The notes beneath the pieces were generated by a model that was not told the DNA's origin, did no database searches, and saw nothing but the letters and a program-made list of their open reading frames with translations. This document shows positions 53,753 to 63,092 of a stretch of 64,000 nt of DNA, piece by piece. The stretch lies in contig NZ_QGGW01000005.1 in the NCBI RefSeq assembly GCF_003148775.1, positions 211,385 to 275,384 of the forward strand. Direction: 5' to 3'. This DNA is from Roseicyclus mahoneyensis (GTDB lineage: Bacteria; Pseudomonadota; Alphaproteobacteria; Rhodobacterales; Rhodobacteraceae). The translations under genes were made by a program, and so were the position numbers. The number at the start of each line of letters is the position of its first letter. The stretch's first letter is position 1.

Positions 53753-56055
53753 GCGTGATCGGCCGCGCCCTTCCCCGGTTCGAGGATGACACGCTCTTGC
53801 GCGGGGCGGGGCGCTATGCCGGTGATCTGGCACCTGAGGGCATGGCCCATCTTGTGTTCCTGCGCAGCCCGGTGGCGGCGGGGCGGATCATGCGGCTCGA
53901 TGCCTCGGGTGTGGCGGCCATGCCGGGTGTTCTGGCGGTTATCGATGCCGCGACGCTGGCGGGTGCGGGGATTGCTGCGTTACCCGCGCCCGCGCTGCCC
54001 GCCCATCTGGCGCGCGGGCCGGTCCACGCGCCGACCTTTCCCGTTCTTGCACAAGATGCTGTCCACCATGTCGGCCAGCCTATCCTTGCAATCGTGGCCG
54101 AGACAGCCGCTGCGGCACAGGACGCGCTGGAGGCGGTGATCCTTGATATCGAGGATCGCCCGGTCATGGCCGATCTGGCGCAAGCCGGGGATGGCCCCGC
54201 CGTCTGGGACAGCGCCACGGGGAACAGGATCTTCCGGGTCGAGATGGGCGATGCCGCCGCCACGGAGGCTGCGCTGTCGGGCGCCGCGCACCGCATCACG
54301 CGGCGGCTGTCGATCAGCCGTGTCACCGCCGCGCCGATGGAGCCGCGCGGCGCACTTGGCGAATGGGATGAAAGTAGCGGACGCTACACGCTCAGCCTTG
54401 GCACGCAGGCCGCGCACCGCTTGGGCGACGGGATGCGGGCGCTGATGGGTCTGCCCGAGGGGGCGTTGCGGGTCCGCTCAGTGCTCTGCGGCGGGTCCTT
54501 TGGCATGCGCAACGGGGCAATGCCGGAGTTCGCGCCGGTCCTCTTGGCCGCGCGCCTGACCGGCCGCCCCGTGCGCTGGGTCGAGACGCGGTCCGAGGCG
54601 TTTCTGGCCGATCCGCAGGCGCGCGACCAGATCGTCGAAGCCACGCTGGGTCTGGACGCCGCGGGGCGGTTTGTCGGCCTGTCGGTCGCCGTGACGGCCG
54701 GGATCGGCGCCTTTGCCGGACCATCCTCGTTGATGTCGAGTTTCAACAACCTGCCGTCGGTTGCCGGGGTCTATCGCCTGCCCGCGATCCACGCGACGGT
54801 CGAGGGGGTCCACCTCAACACCCAGACGGTCGCCGCCTACCGGGGCGCGGGGCGGCCCGAAGCGGCCTATGTGATCGAGCGGATGATCGACATCGCCGCG
54901 CGCGAGATCGGGATCGACCGGGTCGATCTCAGACGGCGCAACATGCTGCGCGCCGAGGAACTTCCGCACCGCACGGCCTTGGGCTATACCTATGACAGCG
55001 GCGATTTTCCCGCCGTGCTGGATCGTGCGCTGGCCGCCGGTGACTGGGCGGGCTTTGCCGCGCGCCGTGCCGAGGCTGCGGCGCGGGGCCGTCTGCGCGG
55101 GATCGGTCTGGCCTGCACGATCGAGATCGCGGGCGGCCCCGCGATGACGCCGATGCCGGAATATGCCGCTGTGACGTTGACGGCCGAGGGCTGCACCTTG
55201 CGGCTTGGCACCGGCGACGCCGGGCAGGGGCATGGCACCGCCTTTGCCCAGATCGCCGCCGAGGCGCTGGGGATCGGGATGGACCACATCCGCCTGATCG
55301 CGGGCGATACCGATCTGGTGGCGCGCGCCACCGGCACCTTTGGTTCGCGCAGCATTGGGGCGGCGGGGTCGGCGCTGTGGCATGCCTGCGGTGACGCTAT
55401 CGACCAGCTGCGCGTGCACGCCGCCCGTCATCTGGAGGCGGCGGCGCTCGACATCACTTTTGCCGACGGCACCTTTCGCGTGCCGGGCACCAATCGCGCC
55501 GTGACGCTGGAGGCCTTGCTGACGGCGGAAGACCTGACCATCGAGGCCGAGCGATGGGAGGCGACGAAGGGCCCCAGCTACCCCAATGGCGCCCATATCG
55601 CCGAGGTGGAGATCGACCCCGAGACCGGCGCGCTGATCCTATCCCGCTATCTGGCCGTCGAGGATATCGGGCGCGTCATCAACCCGTTGCTCGCCCATGG
55701 GCAGTTGCATGGCGGCGTGGCGCAAGGGGCGGGGCAGGCGTTGATGGAGGCGATCGTCTTTGATCCCGGCAGCGGCCAATTGCTGAGCGGGTCCTTCATG
55801 GATTACGCGATGCCGCGGGCAAGCGACTTGCCCTTCATCGACGTGGCCGCGATGCCTGCGCCGACGACCTCGAACGCCTTGGGCACCAAGGGCGCTGGCG
55901 AGGCGGGGACGGTCGGCGCGCTGCCAGCCCTCGCCTCGGCCATCGCGGATGCACTGGCGCCCTTGGGGATCGGCCATGTCGACATGCCTGCCACGCCCGC
56001 CGCGATCTGGCAGGCGATCCGCGATGCGGAGGTCACATCGTCGGCGGCGTGTTGA
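53749..56055 (+). CDS. xanthine dehydrogenase/CoxL family molybdopterin-binding subunit
   Basis: A 768-residue large subunit of a molybdenum hydroxylase. GGSFGMRNG (near 245), AYRGAGRPEAAYVIE (near 363), a GQGHGTAFAQIA segment, and the C-terminal GAGEAGTVGALPA with the catalytic Glu are visible. AYRGAGRPE marks the non-CO-oxidising type. The [2Fe-2S] and FAD partner subunits are not adjacent on either side, which is unusual. The start overlaps paralog 3 (ATGA). The 3' end overlaps the convergent regulator gene by 23 bp. Ring or amide hydroxylation of an N-compound is a plausible role. Confidence 0.88.
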   Translation: MSVIGRALPRFEDDTLLRGAGRYAGDLAPEGMAHLVFLRSPVAAGRIMRLDASGVAAMPGVLAVIDAATLAGAGIAALPAPALPAHLARGPVHAPTFPVLAQDAVHHVGQPILAIVAETAAAAQDALEAVILDIEDRPVMADLAQAGDGPAVWDSATGNRIFRVEMGDAAATEAALSGAAHRITRRLSISRVTAAPMEPRGALGEWDESSGRYTLSLGTQAAHRLGDGMRALMGLPEGALRVRSVLCGGSFGMRNGAMPEFAPVLLAARLTGRPVRWVETRSEAFLADPQARDQIVEATLGLDAAGRFVGLSVAVTAGIGAFAGPSSLMSSFNNLPSVAGVYRLPAIHATVEGVHLNTQTVAAYRGAGRPEAAYVIERMIDIAAREIGIDRVDLRRRNMLRAEELPHRTALGYTYDSGDFPAVLDRALAAGDWAGFAARRAEAAARGRLRGIGLACTIEIAGGPAMTPMPEYAAVTLTAEGCTLRLGTGDAGQGHGTAFAQIAAEALGIGMDHIRLIAGDTDLVARATGTFGSRSIGAAGSALWHACGDAIDQLRVHAARHLEAAALDITFADGTFRVPGTNRAVTLEALLTAEDLTIEAERWEATKGPSYPNGAHIAEVEIDPETGALILSRYLAVEDIGRVINPLLAHGQLHGGVAQGAGQALMEAIVFDPGSGQLLSGSFMDYAMPRASDLPFIDVAAMPAPTTSNALGTKGAGEAGTVGALPALASAIADALAPLGIGHVDMPATPAAIWQAIRDAEVTSSAAC

Positions 56056-56656
56056 CCCAAAGCGCGCGCACCATCTCGGTGCCGGTATTGGCGTAACGGT
56101 GATCGAGCATGGACGAGAAATGGATGCCGCCCCCTGCGGTCACCGGATGCGTCTGGTCCTGCACGATCACGTCCAGCGTGCCGTCGAGGACAAAGATGAA
56201 TTCCTCGCCCTCGTGTTGCAGGAAACGGGGCTGTTCGGCACCCGGCGACAGGTGCAGCAGGTTGACCTGCAACAGGCCCGTCTTGTCGAAGGGCAGCACG
56301 CGGTCGAACCAGACCATGCGGGTGTCGTCATCGGGCTGGGCGGGCATCTTGAGGAAGCGGTCGGCCGGGAACAGGGTCACGGCGGTGCCATCCTCGGGGT
56401 CGCGGTCAAGGATCAGCAGGTCGGGCACGGTGGTGTCCAACGCGTCGGCCAGCCGGTGCAGCATCGCCAGCGAGGGCGAGAGGCGGCTGTTCTCGAGCTT
56501 GGAAATCATGCTTTCGGAACATTCCACCACCTCTGCCAATTGTCGGAGCGTGTAGCCCTTCATCAGCCGTGCATGGCGGATGCGCCGCCCGTGATGGGAA
56601 ATGCGCTTGTCGGTCTTTGCGGTCTTCTTGGTCTCGGCCATGGCTGCCTGGGTCAT
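56033..56656 (-). CDS. XRE-family regulator with C-terminal cupin domain
   Basis: A 207-residue regulator. Residues 25-80 form a Cro/C1 helix-turn-helix (YTLRQLAEVVECSESMISKLENSRLSPSLAML), and 130-200 form a single cupin (EQPRFLQHEGEEFIFVLDGTLDV...), the sensor fold of catabolic repressors. The start is ATG at 56656 with GGGAG upstream. It converges on the molybdenum-hydroxylase gene and overlaps its end. Two palindromes lie just upstream, one matching the site at the head of the cluster, so self-regulation and cluster control are likely. Confidence 0.88.
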   Translation of the reverse strand: MTQAAMAETKKTAKTDKRISHHGRRIRHARLMKGYTLRQLAEVVECSESMISKLENSRLSPSLAMLHRLADALDTTVPDLLILDRDPEDGTAVTLFPADRFLKMPAQPDDDTRMVWFDRVLPFDKTGLLQVNLLHLSPGAEQPRFLQHEGEEFIFVLDGTLDVIVQDQTHPVTAGGGIHFSSMLDHRYANTGTEMVRALWVNTPPTM

Positions 56657-56705
56657 GGTGTCTCCCTTCGATCTGGAAAGGGATATGGGCAAGCAGGCTA
56701 TAACA

Positions 56706-56729
56706 TCAAGTTATTTGAGTGCCACTCAA
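56706..56729 (-). promoter_or_regulatory. promoter/operator of the XRE-cupin regulator
   Basis: Two overlapping elements: TCAAGTTATTTGA (56706-56718), nearly identical to the core at 42198-42210, and the perfect palindrome TTGAGTG-C-CACTCAA (56715-56729). On the minus strand, TTGAGT at 56729-56724 could be a -35 with a TGTTAT-like -10 18 bp on. The first element would then lie between the promoter boxes, where a repressor blocks polymerase. Confidence 0.6.
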
Positions 56730-56808
56730 TGCGATGTCACAAAGCTGTTGCGATCGGCGCCCGGCACGGCGGTCAAGGCGCGGTGACCCGCGCCCGACCA
56801 TCCGACCC

Positions 56809-57381
56809 TCAGCGGTTCGCCCCCGGAACCCACAACACGTCATCCTTGCCGTCGTTGTTGGCGATCCGGCCCGCCACAAAGAACCAGTCCGACAGCCGGT
56901 TGAGGTATTTCACCCCCTCGGCATTGATCGATTCCACCGTGCCCAGTTCCACGCTCAACCGCTCGGCCCGGCGCGCGACAGTCCGGCAGACGTGCAGATG
57001 CGCCGACAGCGGCGAGCCTCCGGGCAGGATGAAGCTGCGCAGCGGCTCCAGCTTGGCGTTCATGGCGTCGATCTCACGCTCCAGCCGGTCGATCTGGGCG
57101 GTGATGATGCGCAAGCTGGGGTAGGGGCGTTCGTCGTCCTTTTCCATGTTGGGCGTGCACAGGTCCGCGCCCAGATCGAACAGGTCGTTCTGGATCGCCT
57201 TGAGCTGTTCGGCCATCTCGCCCGTCGCGTGCAGGCGGGCCACGCCCAGCATTGCGTTGAGTTCGTCGACGGTCCCGTAGGCCGCGACACGGGCGGAATG
57301 CTTGCCGACCCGGCTGCCGTCGCCCAGTGCCGTTTCACCTGCATCGCCCGTGCGGGTGTAGATCTTGTTCAGCACAACCAT
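56809..57381 (-). CDS. cob(I)yrinic acid a,c-diamide adenosyltransferase, PduO type
   Basis: A 190-residue ATP:cob(I)alamin adenosyltransferase that makes adenosylcobalamin. KIYTRTGDAGETALGDGSRVGKHSARVAAYGTVDELNA carries the ATP-binding loop, and RTVARRAERLSVEL and LNRLSDWFFVAGR complete the PduO signature. The start is ATG at 57381, 4 nt after the HIG1-like gene stop, so they form one operon. No cobalamin-dependent enzyme lies in the window. Confidence 0.95.
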   Translation of the reverse strand: MVVLNKIYTRTGDAGETALGDGSRVGKHSARVAAYGTVDELNAMLGVARLHATGEMAEQLKAIQNDLFDLGADLCTPNMEKDDERPYPSLRIITAQIDRLEREIDAMNAKLEPLRSFILPGGSPLSAHLHVCRTVARRAERLSVELGTVESINAEGVKYLNRLSDWFFVAGRIANNDGKDDVLWVPGANR

Positions 57382-57385
57382 GGTC

Positions 57386-57592
57386 TTAGCCCCCCGACTG
57401 GCCGCGCACCCAGACGAAGACCATGATCAAGACCACGGCCGCGAACTGGGCGATCAGACGCCAGCGCATGAATTTGTTGGATTCTTTCGCGCCCTCCGTC
57501 CCGCCCTTGCGGAAGGCGTTGATGCCCAGCAGCAAGATAACGAGCACCACAAGGCAGGCCACCAGCGCGATGATCAGAAGCGGGTCTTCCAA
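57386..57592 (-). CDS. HIG1-domain twin-transmembrane protein
   Basis: A 68-residue protein with two transmembrane helices (about 6-26 and 44-62) joined by a short basic, Gly-rich loop (FRKGGTEGAKESNKFMRWRLIAQ). This is the HIG1 pattern, seen in respiratory-chain accessory proteins. The start is ATG at 57592. The cobalamin adenosyltransferase gene follows 4 nt downstream. Confidence 0.88.
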   Translation of the reverse strand: MEDPLLIIALVACLVVLVILLLGINAFRKGGTEGAKESNKFMRWRLIAQFAAVVLIMVFVWVRGQSGG

Positions 57593-57648
57593 GATGTCTG
57601 TCCCTTCGTTTGTCGAGGTGGATAGCGTAGCGCCCGGACCCCAAAAGG

Positions 57649-58470
57649 CTAGAGGCGCGATACGATCCAGTCCTGCGCCGCGCCCGGCAGGATGCGGGTC
57701 AGCCCCGCGGCGACATAGGCGGGCGTGGTGATGTAGTAACGGCGGCGCGGGCGGGGGCTTTCCAGCGCATGCACCAGCTTGCGCACCACCGCCTCGGGGC
57801 CAAGCTCGAAGGTGTCACGCCCTGCCTCGCGGCGCGCGGTCCATTTCACCCGGTAGAACTCGGCATGGGGCGAGGCGTCGGCGTCGATCCAGCGGTCGAA
57901 CTGCGCCATGGAATTGTCGCGGAACCCCGATGTCACGGGCCCAGTGTTCAGGATTGAGACATGGATGCCGGTGCCGCGCAGCTCGATCCGCATCGTGTTG
58001 GTCAGACCCTCGAGAGCATGCTTGGTCGCCACATAGGCCGCCCGCCAGCGCAGCGGCGTGAAGCCCACGACCGAGGAATGCTGCACGATCCGGCCCGCGC
58101 CATGGCTGCGCATATGGCGGATGGCGTGGGTCGTTACTTCGTGAACGCCGAAGACATTTGAGGAAAACACCTCCTCCAGCGCCCCACGCGGCAGATCCTC
58201 GGCGGCGCCCGGCATGCCGTGACCGCCATTGTTAAAGAGCGCGTCCAGACGCCCGCCCGCCAGATCTATGGCCTGTGCGAAGCCATCCGCGATGCTGGCG
58301 CTGTCGTGGTGGTCGATGCGGACGGCGGCGAAACCATCCGCCTTCAACTGCGCGACATCCGAAGGTTTGCGGGCGCTGGCGATGACGGTCCAGCTGCGCG
58401 CGCGCAGCCCGTCGGCCGCGGCCCGCCCGATGCCCGAGGAGCACCCCGTGATGAGAACCGTCCGCGCCAT
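57649..58470 (-). CDS. SDR family NAD(P)-dependent oxidoreductase
   Basis: A 273-residue short-chain dehydrogenase with intact TGCSSGIG cofactor motif, a NNGG variant of NNAG (ALFNNGGHG), Ser in QHSSVVG and YVATKHAL with the catalytic Tyr-Lys. The C-terminal region ends hydrophobic (VAAGLTRILPGAAQDW). The start is ATG at 58470; five extra codons upstream are open but less likely. Substrate unknown. Confidence 0.88.
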   Translation of the reverse strand: MARTVLITGCSSGIGRAAADGLRARSWTVIASARKPSDVAQLKADGFAAVRIDHHDSASIADGFAQAIDLAGGRLDALFNNGGHGMPGAAEDLPRGALEEVFSSNVFGVHEVTTHAIRHMRSHGAGRIVQHSSVVGFTPLRWRAAYVATKHALEGLTNTMRIELRGTGIHVSILNTGPVTSGFRDNSMAQFDRWIDADASPHAEFYRVKWTARREAGRDTFELGPEAVVRKLVHALESPRPRRRYYITTPAYVAAGLTRILPGAAQDWIVSRL

Positions 58471-58544
58471 GACACCACCCCACAAGTCTTCGCGCCTGCC
58501 TAGGGCAGGGCGCGGTTGCAGGCAACCATGCCTGATGAACGGGG

Positions 58545-59057
58545 TCAGTTCACCGGGCTGACGAACCGGTCGGCCATGTAGCCGATCGTGCCGGTGGACA
58601 CGGCCCGGATCTGCACCCAGCCGTCCCCCGAGGCCGCAATCAGTTCCGCCCGATCCCCCCGCACCAGAGCGCCCAGAACCGCTGTGTCGGTCGAGGGCCC
58701 GGCGCGCAGGTTGACGTGGTTCCCGGTGATCTCGACAAGGTCACGTTCCGGCAGCCCGCCCGAGGACGAGGCGACCACCGTTTCCGGGCGGTCGGCACGG
58801 CGGGTGGAGACCATGGCAACGCCATGCGTTGCGTCAAGGGTCAAGGACGGTTCGATCACCGCGGAAATCACGAGCGTACGTCCGTCTTGCGTCAGCAGAA
58901 TGTCTTGTGTTTGCGCGCGTATGGGCACCAGCACGTCAACGGCGAGCGAGGCGCGTGCGACCTCGGCACCGAGGAACGGATCGCCCGGCAGCCTGTCGGG
59001 TAATATCACCATTGCGGCGTAGAGCGCCGCGCCAAGCATCAGGGTCAAACGCAACAT
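58545..59057 (-). CDS. SH3-domain exported protein
   Basis: A 170-residue protein with an N-terminal hydrophobic signal or anchor (MLRLTLMLGAALYAAMVILP). The C-terminal part is a bacterial SH3 domain: NHVNLRAGPSTDTAVLGALVRGDRAELI...GWVQIR...GYMADRFV. Such domains bind peptidoglycan or peptides in the periplasm. The start is ATG at 59057. It is divergent from parC. Confidence 0.85.
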   Translation of the reverse strand: MLRLTLMLGAALYAAMVILPDRLPGDPFLGAEVARASLAVDVLVPIRAQTQDILLTQDGRTLVISAVIEPSLTLDATHGVAMVSTRRADRPETVVASSSGGLPERDLVEITGNHVNLRAGPSTDTAVLGALVRGDRAELIAASGDGWVQIRAVSTGTIGYMADRFVSPVN

Positions 59058-59190
59058 AGGCTTACACAAATCCCCCCGGACTGCCGTGCTTATAAGCACC
59101 TTGTCGCCGATTCGCCGACTCCGGATTCCCGCAAACGCTTCGTTTTCGCCGCTGGACGGGCAAGGTCCGCTGGCGTATCACGACCGCTAG

Positions 59191-61506
59191 ATGGCTGAGC
59201 AGGATGACACACAAGATAAGGGGGGCGACGCCCGCCAGACCTCCGAGCCTTTGGCCCGGGCCATCGGTGCGCGCTACCTGCAATATGCGCTGTCCACGAT
59301 CATGCACCGCGCGCTGCCCGATGCGCGCGACGGGCTGAAACCGGTCCACCGTCGCATCCTCTACGCCATGCGCGAGCTGCGCCTTGCCTCGAACGGGGGG
59401 TTCCGCAAATCCGCCAAGATCTCGGGCGATGTGATGGGCAACTACCATCCCCACGGCGATGCCGCGATCTACGACGCCATGGCGCGTCTGGCGCAGGATT
59501 TCGTGATCCGCTACCCGCTGGTCGACGGGCAGGGCAATTTCGGCAACATCGATGGCGATAACCCCGCCGCCGCGCGCTATACCGAGGCGCGGATGACCGC
59601 CGTGGCCGAGGCACTGATGCAGGGCCTTGACGAGAACGCGGTCGATTTCCGCCCCAATTACGACGGCACGCTCGAGGAACCTGAGGTTCTGCCCGCCGCC
59701 GTGCCGAACCTGCTGGCGAACGGATCGTCGGGCATCGCGGTCGGCATGGCGACGAACATCCCGCCCCATAACCTTGATGAGCTGATCGCCGCGTGCCTGC
59801 ATCTGATCAAGACGCCCGATGCGCACGACGAGACGCTGCTGAATTACGTTCAGGGCCCCGATTTCCCCACCGGCGGCATCATCGTGGAACCGCGCGAGAG
59901 CATGGTGGAAACCTATGCCACCGGACGCGGCGCGTTCCGCCTGCGCGCCCGTTGGGAGATCGAGGATCAGGGCCGCGGAACATGGCAGATCGTCGTGACC
60001 GAGATCCCGTATCAGGTCCAGAAATCCAAGCTGATCGAGCGGCTGGCGGAACTGATCCAGACCAAGAAGGTGCCGATCCTCGCCGATGTGCGCGACGAGA
60101 GCGCCGATGACATCCGCATCGTGCTGGAACCGCGCGCGCGCAACGTCGATCCCGAGGTTCTGATGGCGACGCTGTATCGCCAATCCGATCTGGAAACGCG
60201 GTTCTCGCTCAATATGAATGTGCTGATCGACGGGCGCACGCCCAAGGTCTGTTCGCTGAAAGAAGTGTTGCGCGCCTTCCTCGACCATCGCCGCGACGTC
60301 TTGTTGCGCCGCTCGCAGCACCGGATGGAAAAAATCGACCACAGACTCGAGGTGCTCGAAGGCTTCATCATCGCCTTCCTCAACCTCGACCGGGTGATCG
60401 ACATCATCCGCTACGATGACGAGCCCAAACCGGCGCTGATGCGCGAGGATTGGGGGCGGGACTTCATCCGCGCCACGTCCGAGCGCGACTACAAGACCCC
60501 GCCGCCGGGCGATGGCGAGCTGACCGAGGTTCAGGCCGAGGCGATCTTGAACATGCGCCTGCGGTCCTTGCGGCGGCTGGAAGAGATGGAACTGATCCGC
60601 GAACGCGACGCGCTGATGGAAGAGCGCGCGGGGCTCGAGGATCTGCTGGCCGAGGGCGGGCTGCAATGGGCCCGCATCGCCGATGAGCTGCGCGAGGTGC
60701 GCGCCAAGTTCGGCGCCAAGGCCGAGGGCGGCGCAAGGCGGACCACCTTCTCGGAGGCGGGCGAGGTGGCCGAGGTGCCGATCGAGGCGATGATCGAGCG
60801 GGAACCGATCACGGTCGTCTGCTCGAAAATGGGCTGGATCCGGGCGATGAAGGGCCACATCGACCTGACCACCGAGATGAAATTCCGCGACGGCGACGAG
60901 GGGCGGTTCCTGTTCCATGCCGAGACCACCGACAAGCTGCTGGTCTTTTCCAGCGCGGGCCGGGTCTACACCCTGTCTGCGGCCAATCTGCCGGGCGGGC
61001 GGGGTCTGGGCGAGCCTTTGCGCCTGATGGTCGACCTGCCCAACGAGGCGGAGATCGTGGACCTGTTCATCCACCGCCCCGAGGGCCGGTTGCTTGTGGC
61101 GTCCTCGGCCGGGGACGGGTTCCTTGTGCCAGAGGTCGATGTCGTGGCCCAGACACGCGCGGGCAAGCAGGTCTTGAACCTTGGCGATGGCGTCACGGCC
61201 CGTGTCTGCGTGCGTGTGGCCGCCCCCGATGACGCGATCGCCGTGGTGGGCGACAACCGCAAGCTCTTGGTCTTTGCCATGGACGAATTGCCCGAGATGG
61301 GCCGTGGCAAGGGCGTGCGGCTGCAGAAATACAAGGACGGCGGGTTGTCGGATGCGCGCAGTTTCCGTCTGGCCGATGGTTTGACGTGGCGCGATCCGGC
61401 GGGCCGGACAAGGACCGAGGCCGATCTGGCCGAATGGCAAGCCAAGCGCGCCGGTGCGGGGCGCATGGCCCCACGTGGATTCCCCCGCGACAACCGTTTC
61501 ACCTGA
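59191..61506 (+). CDS. parC: DNA topoisomerase IV subunit A
   Basis: A 771-residue type IIA topoisomerase subunit. The catalytic Tyr130 sits in [24 protein letters not shown] opens the breakage domain, and [14 protein letters not shown] follows. In the region equivalent to the quinolone-determining segment, [12 protein letters not shown] has Ala91 where E. coli ParC has Ser80, and Asp where it has Glu84. The C-terminal part is a ParC-type beta-pinwheel domain, shorter than that of GyrA. Decatenates chromosomes after replication, with ParE encoded elsewhere. Confidence 0.93.
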   Translation: MAEQDDTQDKGGDARQTSEPLARAIGARYLQYALSTIMHRALPDARDGLKPVHRRILYAMRELRLASNGGFRKSAKISGDVMGNYHPHGDAAIYDAMARLAQDFVIRYPLVDGQGNFGNIDGDNPAAARYTEARMTAVAEALMQGLDENAVDFRPNYDGTLEEPEVLPAAVPNLLANGSSGIAVGMATNIPPHNLDELIAACLHLIKTPDAHDETLLNYVQGPDFPTGGIIVEPRESMVETYATGRGAFRLRARWEIEDQGRGTWQIVVTEIPYQVQKSKLIERLAELIQTKKVPILADVRDESADDIRIVLEPRARNVDPEVLMATLYRQSDLETRFSLNMNVLIDGRTPKVCSLKEVLRAFLDHRRDVLLRRSQHRMEKIDHRLEVLEGFIIAFLNLDRVIDIIRYDDEPKPALMREDWGRDFIRATSERDYKTPPPGDGELTEVQAEAILNMRLRSLRRLEEMELIRERDALMEERAGLEDLLAEGGLQWARIADELREVRAKFGAKAEGGARRTTFSEAGEVAEVPIEAMIEREPITVVCSKMGWIRAMKGHIDLTTEMKFRDGDEGRFLFHAETTDKLLVFSSAGRVYTLSAANLPGGRGLGEPLRLMVDLPNEAEIVDLFIHRPEGRLLVASSAGDGFLVPEVDVVAQTRAGKQVLNLGDGVTARVCVRVAAPDDAIAVVGDNRKLLVFAMDELPEMGRGKGVRLQKYKDGGLSDARSFRLADGLTWRDPAGRTRTEADLAEWQAKRAGAGRMAPRGFPRDNRFT

Positions 61507-61516
61507 GGCGGATCGT

Positions 61517-61586
61517 GCAGGGGGGCTGTCTGCCCCCCGGCGCCTGCGGCGCCTCCCCCCGAGGATATTTTCGAAACAGAGAATGG
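61517..61586. repeat. intergenic structured repeat, copy 4
   Basis: Between convergent parC and the P450 gene. Hairpin GGGGGGC-TGTCT-GCCCCCC, then GGCGCC-TGC-GGCGCC, then CTCCCCCCGAGGATATTT followed by TCGAAACAGAGAATG. Compared with copy 3, the stem sequence changes on both arms but the TGTCT loop stays. Confidence 0.8.
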
Positions 61587-61594
61587 GGGTGCGG

Positions 61595-62968
61595 TCAGAG
61601 CGGCTCCACCTGCAGCCAGACGCCGCCTTCGGGGCGGAGCGTCAGGATCATCACCGGGCGGGGATCGCGGCCGGGGATGGCGGTGAAGCGGAAGCGCGCG
61701 AGCAACGTGGCGAGGATCACCACGGCTTCCTGCATCGCCAGGCGCGCGCCGATGCAGATGCGCGGCCCGTCGCCGAAGGGCAGGTATTGGTAGCGGTCGA
61801 TGGCGCCGCGGTCGTGCCAGCGGTCCGGGCGGAAAGCGTCGGGCGCGTCCCAGAGCAAGCGATGGCGATGCACGGCATAGACCGGGATCATCACCGTGTC
61901 GCCGGGCCGTATCGTGGCGCCCGCCAGCCTGTCAGGGGCTTGCGCCGTGCGCGACAGGAAGCCGCCCGGCGGGTAGAGGCGAAGCGACTCCTCGACCACG
62001 TGGCGCACGGCGGTCAGGCGCGGCACATCGGCGGCCGTGGCCGCGCGGCGCCCGAGCACGGTCTGCGCCTCGGCCCTGGCCTTGTCTTGTTCGCTCTGGT
62101 CGAAGGCGCAGAGATAGAGCGCCCAAGCGAGCGTGAGGGCCGTGGTCTCATGGCCTGCCACGATGAAGGTCAGCAGGTTCTCGCGCAGTTCCGCTGGCGT
62201 CATCTCGCGCCCGGTTTCGGGGTCGCGTGCGCCCATCAGCAGGTCCATGAGGTCGGGCACCAGACTTGGGCCGCTGGCCTGCCGTCGAACGATGGCCCGA
62301 TCCATTTCGCCTTGCATCTGCGCCAGATCCCGCACGGCTGCCTGTCGCCCCGGACGCGGCATCCAGCCCGGCGCGCCCAGAACGTCCAGCACGCTGACAC
62401 GCGCGGCACGGTCGATATAGGCATCCAGCGACGCCCCGACCGCTGCGCGGTCCATGCCGTCGGGGTCGGAGAGGGTGATGTCGGCGATGATGTCGAAGGT
62501 CGCCCCCACCATTTCGTCCACCGCGTTGATCGCGCGCCGCCCGGCCACCTTGGCAATGCGGTCGGCCGCGGCCTCGGCGGCGCGGGTCATCACGGGCGTC
62601 AGCGCCTCGACATTGCGGGCGGCAAAGGCGGGCGCGGCGGCGCGGCGCTGCCAGCGCCAGTGATCGCCCTCGGCCACGAACAGGCTTTCGCCGATGGCAG
62701 GGCGCAGGATGGATTTGGTCGCCTCGGATTTCGGGTAATGCTCGACCCGTTCCAACAGGACCTGACGGATGCCGGCGGGGCCCATCACCATGTGCCAGCG
62801 TTGCGGCCCGGTTCGGCCCGATAGCATGGGCAGGTCCAGCGCGCCGTCGGGAATGATGCCGAGGATGTTTTCGCGCGCGGCCAAATAGCTGTCGATCACG
62901 CCCATCGGCGCTCGCGGCAGGCGGGCTGCGACCGGCAGGCGGATGTCTCGGGCGGGGATGTCTTTCAT
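61595..62968 (-). CDS. cytochrome P450
   Basis: A 457-residue soluble P450. The I-helix is AGHETTALTL, the K-helix is ESLRLYPPG, and the heme loop is FGDGPRICIGARLA with the axial Cys near residue 404. WRWQRRAAAPAFA is the C-helix heme-propionate contact. The start is ATG at 62968. No ferredoxin or reductase gene is adjacent, so its redox partner is unknown, as is its substrate. Confidence 0.93.
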   Translation of the reverse strand: MKDIPARDIRLPVAARLPRAPMGVIDSYLAARENILGIIPDGALDLPMLSGRTGPQRWHMVMGPAGIRQVLLERVEHYPKSEATKSILRPAIGESLFVAEGDHWRWQRRAAAPAFAARNVEALTPVMTRAAEAAADRIAKVAGRRAINAVDEMVGATFDIIADITLSDPDGMDRAAVGASLDAYIDRAARVSVLDVLGAPGWMPRPGRQAAVRDLAQMQGEMDRAIVRRQASGPSLVPDLMDLLMGARDPETGREMTPAELRENLLTFIVAGHETTALTLAWALYLCAFDQSEQDKARAEAQTVLGRRAATAADVPRLTAVRHVVEESLRLYPPGGFLSRTAQAPDRLAGATIRPGDTVMIPVYAVHRHRLLWDAPDAFRPDRWHDRGAIDRYQYLPFGDGPRICIGARLAMQEAVVILATLLARFRFTAIPGRDPRPVMILTLRPEGGVWLQVEPL

Positions 62969-63092
62969 CGTGATCTCCTGCGTCTCGAATCACAGATAGG
63001 GCATCGCGGCCGCGTCACCAGAAGGGGGCGTTTGCGTCGCCGCCCTGCCTGCGCTATCTCAAGGCAACCGTGCCACGATGCTGGAGACGCGC

